Origin: Polytrichum commune
Lineage: Eukaryota; Streptophyta; Polytrichopsida; Polytrichales; Polytrichaceae
Reading direction: 5' to 3'
Assembly (NCBI GenBank): GCA_950295325.1
Contig: OX485809.1
Location: forward strand, 27,418,144 to 27,482,143
DNA: 64,000 nt
Both the position numbers and the translations under genes were made by a program. The notes below the pieces were generated by a model. That model was not told where the DNA came from. It saw only the letters and a list, made by a program, of their open reading frames with translations, and did no database searches. How positions within the stretch are numbered: position 1 is the stretch's first letter; every line of letters begins with the position of its first letter. Positions 58,901 to 64,000 of this stretch are shown here, in pieces.

Positions 58901-61900
58901 TAGTTCATAGGAGGGAACCAACCCTCCTACTTTGCTTTTGGGACTCACCTCTTAATCGGTAACCCATTTCCCCAATGTGGACTTCCATCCATGGAAGTCC
59001 AATCCTATGTTGATCATCGCGTTGCCGGAGCAACACTACAACAACCCGAACCATACTAGGCAACTATGGCCTCACAATAGGCCAAATCCCATGGAGGCCT
59101 TGCCGTTCGGCCTCGGGTGGGTGAGGCCACACCACCTCACCCATATAAGCCTCTAGGACTCTACACGGAGCCCCTACCCCACCGCCAACCAACCTCTTGT
59201 CTCTCTACCAAGAGTTGGGGCCAAGTGGACATTTTCCCTTAGCTGCTGGGCCTAGAACCCCCCCAGCAGCTTCAGACCATCATAACTTCCTTGTATGATG
59301 TCTGATCATAACAACCAACCACTCCATCCTCATCTACGCTTCACGTAGATGCCGATGGACTCCTCACTTGCCCCATTCGGGCAAGTCTTGAGGAAGTTAT
59401 GCGTGTTTGAACCTTGGCAGTCCCGGGAATCACTCCCAGGCACTGCTGTACCAGGGCGCTGTCCCGGGACAGCGCCCCACTCAAATGGCCATAACTCCTA
59501 GCTCACACCTCCGATTGAGGTGTTCTTGAGCTTTCTAGAATCACCACGCCATGAGCTACGCATAGCTCATGGCCTTACCCTTGTGCCTCCTAGTCTTCGT
59601 GGGTGGGAGGCGTTCCCAACGCCCGGGGCCCTCACCCACACTAGGATCACTTGGGCCCTCTCACCAACGGCGCCACAAGTCCCGGGTGTCACTCCGGGGT
59701 CCCCCTTGTGCCCATGGTGTTTCGGGCACTCCTCATGGAGAGGTGCGCGACAACTATCCCCGTAGACGTGGTCTTGAAATGTAAAGGCTCCTCCAATTTC
59801 GATGACTCAATAATCACATCCTCCTCTTGAGTCCCATCTACATGAATTAAACTAACCTCACCCTCTTCCACGTCATCTACCCAAGGTGTTAACCCACCGC
59901 TAACCCACTCTTCCTCGGTGAGCACCTCACATGGCTCCAACAATGAGCCCTCTCCTAAACTAACACTAGGAAATTCACTCCCTAAGCCTACTTGGTGAAA
60001 TGTAACCATTACATCAACCTCGGACTCGGGGTACTCCCTTAGCCATTGGGCATAATCCCCATTATCCCCATAATTGTAAAAATTAGGACCTAGACTTCCC
60101 GAGCCCGAATCTATAACAACCCTTTGACCTTCGGGATGGACGACTCCCACCAATGCTTTGCCAATCTCATTCTCGTTTAAGTCATCAATTTCCTTCTCCA
60201 ATGGCAAATACATCTCCTTCTTCATCCATCCTTCTAATGAACCAATGGACACTATGACCCTATTACCCTCCGGACCATAAGTGATGGATGGTTTAGGTCC
60301 ACCCCAATTGACCATAGCATTCGCCATCCGCAACCAAGGCCTACCTAGCAAAATGGGGAAGGTGTCCTTGTTGGAGTGCATTTTAATGACATGGAAGGTG
60401 ACCAAGTACTCCTCACCTCCCGTAGTCATTCTACAATCCTTGATCATCCCCAAAGGCGTAGTCGAACTTTGATTTGCCATATTTATGACCAAAGGTGAAG
60501 GCCCCGTGAGTCCAAGTCCCAATTTTTTCATAGTATCCTCCAGTAGTATATTTAGACTACTCCCTCCGTCGACTAGCACATTAGGAACCACCTTATCTAC
60601 TATAACAACTTCTATTTCTATAGCTTTCACGTCTCTTCCACCTTGTGATTGGATCCTAGCGGCTATTTTAGCTTTCACCTTCCTCATCCTCTTGTGTACC
60701 GGCATTCCCTCCTTTAATGTTTTCCTTGCCGTGGGTGAAATTTCCAATAGTTGGCCGAAAGTAATATCCGCCTTGAGTGTACTAAGGTCCGCCCACAAGT
60801 CGTACCCGGTAGATCTTTCCACCTTAGAATTACCCACTACGTCGAATTCGTCTACGGGAACCCCCGGTCTTTCCCATTCACCCACATCGCTATTATCCAA
60901 GTCATGTACCGCATTAGTCCTCTCCCTATCTTGTAAAATTGTATTTTCCCTCTCCACATCCTTAGTAGCTCTTCTAGCTACCCTATCCAACTCGGAGAGA
61001 TTAATCTCTTCATCCGAAGAGTAATTTCCTTGCTCTCCTATTCCTACCTCCAACGGGGCATCCCCTCTCCTAGCCCTAGTAGTTACCGCTAGTGCAGGTG
61101 CTTCTTCAACCACACCCTTACCCTTCACTAACTCATATGTAATAGCATTGGTGTGAGGAGGCCATTGACTTTGCTCCTCTCCAATTCTCGTTGGGAGAGG
61201 AAGCATGTCATCACATGTGGCCTCCAACACTCCATCCATGAACCTAACATCTTGGGAGTTAGATGGTCCCGGATCCGTTGGAGGCGCTTGTCTCCCGTTA
61301 CTACCATTAGGTGGAACTCCTTGTCTATTTTGTATTGGAATGTAACCGGTTGTAGTTTGCAAGCCCGCCGGTGGATGAAAAGTTTGCCTAGCATTACTAT
61401 GGTCATAGTATAAGTTAGGTGGCCTAAGTTCATTGGCCGGTACTCCTTGTGGCCTAGCACCTCGCATATTATCCCTTGCTTGTTGTTGTGGATTAGCCAC
61501 CGGGTAAGGGACATTAATTATTTTGTCCGGTTGGCGACACGTATCCGAGGGATGACTTCCTCCACAATTGCTACAATTAAACTCTTGACCTTCGGACCAA
61601 CATTGTCCTTGAGCGTGCCACCTTCCACAAAAGGGATGAAATTCCTTCTTCTCTAAATTTTGGCCACCTTGCCCTCTAGGTTGTGGTCCTCTATTGCTTC
61701 CATTTCCATAGTGAGGTGGCGCTTGACCTCGTTGATTTTGTTGAGGTGGGTTACCGTTTCCTCTTTGGTCACGGTTTTGTCCACTTCTACAAAATTGACG
61801 CGTGTGGCCCGGTTGGCCACATTGGACACACCATAATCCGGAAGAATGCCTACCCGACTCAACCGGGGGTGGAGGCCCCGGTTGTTGACTCCGGATCATT

Positions 61901-63123
61901 AATGACATTTGATCCGTGAGGCTTTGCATTTGTTTTATCATAGCCTCTTGGAATCCTAGTTGGCTAGCACCTAGTCTTCTCTCAACCTCCTCCAAGTGTG
62001 GATCCGTTCTAGGGGCCGGTAGTGCCAAAAGAGGTGCCGGTTCCCTAACCGCTAAAGGTCGGGGACCGGTGTCCACAATGGCATATGGAATTTGGTTCTC
62101 ATACTTAGCGGGTTCTACCGCTACCACCCTAGGGCGTATGGGGATGAATTGTGGGATCAATTCATCCTCCCTTCTCCATAGCCTTTCGTGATCTTTATCC
62201 AAGTTTTCAATATCTCTAGCCGCACGCTTGGCATCCGCCAAGGTCAAGGGATTCCTTTCTAGAACACCCCTAATAGTTCCGGACTTAAAAAACCCTTGAA
62301 TGAAAAATTGCTTTAGCGTGTCGTCGTTGAGCATGGTACCCACAAATCTAGTGCACACTAAATCAAACCTCCTAATGTAAGCCGAAATTTCTTCCTCCCT
62401 TCCTTGCTTCAATGACGACAATGCCCTTAATGCGGTACTTTGACCCACTTCCGGCCTAAATTCGTTAAGAAACTCCCTTTGTAATTGTTCCCATCCCCTA
62501 AAATGTCCCTCGGCATGATCCCGATACCATTCATAGGCTTCCCCCTCTAGAGTGGTAGGAAACCACACTAACCAATAACCCGGGTCGGTTATGAGGAAGC
62601 TAGCCAACCGTTCGATATACCGTTCCATGTGCCGAGAGGGGTCCTCATCCTTGGTCCCATAAAATTTAGGGAGATGAGATGGCATATCCATCGCCGCTAA
62701 ATTTTGTGGAACCACAATTGGTAGGCCTCTTGGCCTAACCAATGGGTCTATTGGAGGTATAGGAGGTATGGGCGGAATTGGGGGTATGGGTGGTGGATCC
62801 ATCCCTCGTTCCTCGGCCATGGTGACCGGTGAACTATTCAACAATCCCCTATCAACTTCTACCGGGAATTCTTCTCTAAGTGTGTAATTTTTCGAAGAAG
62901 TTTCACCACTCAATTTGGAGGGAGTGATCTCCTCTTCAAGTTGAGCTCCAAGTTCTAAGGTGTTTAGAATTGACCTAGTCCTAGGTTCGACGTTCAAACA
63001 ACTCTCTATTCTAACATTATCTTGTTCTAATCTATCACTGATTTTAGAGGACCGCCTCTTTCGAGTAGATTTCTCTAGTCCTACTATCAAACTTGGTTTT
63101 TGTGAGCGAGTCCTACCTTGCAT
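55903..63123 (-). pseudogene. Ty3/gypsy gag-pol polyprotein, nearly intact, split by a solo LTR
   Basis: The ATG is at 63123. The pieces 63123-59753 and 58771-55903 join in frame after removing the LTR and one ACTAT copy, giving 2079 codons without stops. Gag has HLPKFYGTKDEDPSRHMERY, then FFIQGFFKSG. Two zinc knuckles follow: CVQCGQPGHTRQFC and a shorter CSNCGGSHPSDTC. The protease has VLVDGGSSLNIL and ILLGRPWL. The RT has a VCVDYRKLN region and FVDD in place of YxDD (FVDDFSTQ). RNase H has VYCDASNVAIGSA. Integrase has HSACGGH, CDACQRY and all three acids (WGIDYVG, VSDRGTHF, QTERVNG). No chromodomain is seen at the end (ELFPTRTSGSRCKEYRA). The protease DGGSS form and the absent chromodomain suggest the Tat/Athila side of Ty3/gypsy. 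It was coding-competent before the LTR hit. Confidence 0.92.
58777..59752 (-). mobile_element. Solo LTR, family A, duplication ACTAT
   Basis: A 976-bp minus-orientation LTR with perfect ACTAT duplications at 58772-58776 and 59753-59757. It lies between the protease and RT parts of the gag-pol, with codons I-V-V-G-Q rejoined in frame. Confidence 0.95.
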
Positions 63124-64000
63124 TCCATAAGAATCGATCGACCCTCACTTGACCACACATAATCCTAGCAATTCCCCTCTTAATATTTTCACTTGTCTTG
63201 GTGTGGTTATAATTTTTTTAGGAGGTGAGGAAAAGAACCTGCAAGCCCACTTAGGTGAAAGAATCCCAATAGGGGATAGGCATGTTCATGTTAATTTTTT
63301 GGTTAAGTCGGAGCATCACCTCCGCACCTTCCCGCAAATTAACACTCACCACAATACCGATTGTGAGGGGGTGACCTTCCGAGTAGATTATGTTAAAAGT
63401 CGAGGCTTCACCCTTCAACTTCTCACACCATCCACAATTCGGGAATTACCCTCTACAACGGATAACAACAATCACGAGTACAAAAGGCATTCCTTAATTA
63501 GTTAATGAGTTCACTTTGAAGAAATAAACATACCTTGAGCAATCGCATCCCCCTGTGAGTTAGCACTCCCCTCAATCGTGACTCAATGTAACAACACCAT
63601 AAACTTTGTGAAATATTAATTTAATCTAGAGCATGAAATGACAACTCCCAAAACTTTGAGACTCACCCCGAGGTGAGTGTCAAAGTTCAATGTCCTAAGG
63701 TGAATTTACCCTCTAATGTTTTAATGAGCTACTCGGTTATAGGTTCCTTTTAAGTTCTTAGCAAATCCCCAAAAAGGTTGAGGACGTACCTTCGCCGCGC
63801 TCCTTCCTCAAAAATGAATTTGCGTAATTGACAATGCAATTCATTCCAAGGAATAGTTGAAATACAATGAATTCAAATGTAACCCAAAGAGAGAATACTT
63901 ACCGAGTTTCGGGTGCTCCTTCCCTTCTCTCAAGTTTGTGTCTCCAATTTTTCCTAGTTGCCTCCAAGTCTCCTAGTCGCCTCCAAGTCTTGTAACTACC
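63124..64000 (-). other. 5' leader of the gag-pol element (presumed)
   Basis: Upstream (on the minus strand) of the gag ATG I see no LTR end, no primer site and no domain-bearing ORF up to the window edge. A plus-strand open frame at 63149-63505 has no recognisable features. The element's 5' LTR, if present, lies beyond 64000. Confidence 0.4.

Noticed and set aside
4289-59784. Recurrent ORFs starting MFLSFLESPRHELRI or MALPLCLLVSVGGRR at each LTR
   Set aside because: They are open frames across the family A LTR, repeated with every copy and present on both strands. No start context or domain supports coding, and LTRs are not expected to code.
63149-63505. 118-residue plus-strand ORF at the right edge
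   Set aside because: No domain, no homology I recognise, and it lies in the presumed leader of a minus-strand element.

Overview
The window is a dense block of nested transposable elements from a plant-lineage (streptophyte) nuclear genome. The evidence is a CACTA/En-Spm element with tnp2-type transposase, DUF4218/DUF4216 and Transposase_24 regions, a MULE with 9-bp target duplications and a SWIM finger, plant initiator-tRNA-Met primer sites, and GT-AG introns of about 80-120 bp. I cannot name the species. The gene styles would fit a charophyte, bryophyte or similar lineage, but that is inference. I found no tRNA, rRNA, CRISPR or bacterial-style operon, and no gene that is clearly host housekeeping.

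Layout, outside to inside. (0) A transposase-like gene of unidentified family has exon 1 at 1568-2317 and exons 2-3 at 51394-53543. Its single 49-kb intron (2318-51393) holds almost everything else. (1) In that intron sits an element with ends TGTGGGA/TCCCACA and duplication TGTTG (2415-50309). It carries one gag-like ORF. (2) That ORF is cut by a solo LTR (3548-4521), a full Ty3/gypsy chromovirus-like element with identical 972-bp LTRs (4846-12125), and a truncated sister copy (13057-15334). The 3' part of the same element is cut by a 33.6-kb CACTA transposon (16092-49652; duplication AGG). (3) The CACTA has two divergent genes, tnp2 transposase (+, 40384-45749) and a TNPA-like gene (-, 38514-17387). 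They are broken by two more solo LTRs, a 2.7-kb LTR-like insertion and a 16.3-kb MULE (19300-35638; duplication ACGTCGTGA). (4) The MULE carries its transposase (-, about 23609-19870) near one end. Near the other end is an eight-exon gene (+, 30530-34461) whose product combines a ParB-like domain and a circularly permuted DNA methyltransferase-like domain. Between them lies a 170-bp tandem array, each unit carrying a 16-bp palindrome. Another LTR fragment interrupts the array.

Right of the outer gene is an LTR-like block (54051-55841). Beyond it is a nearly intact Ty3/gypsy gag-pol on the minus strand (63123-55903), itself cut by a solo LTR (58777-59752).

One LTR family (972-976 bp, TGTCGCGCAC...GTTGCGACA) is present ten times: one full element, four solo LTRs with perfect 5-bp duplications, and truncated or partial copies. 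Removing each insertion with one duplication copy restores an open frame in every case I checked, so the nesting order is well supported. The most notable cargo is the MULE-borne ParB-methyltransferase gene beside the palindrome array.
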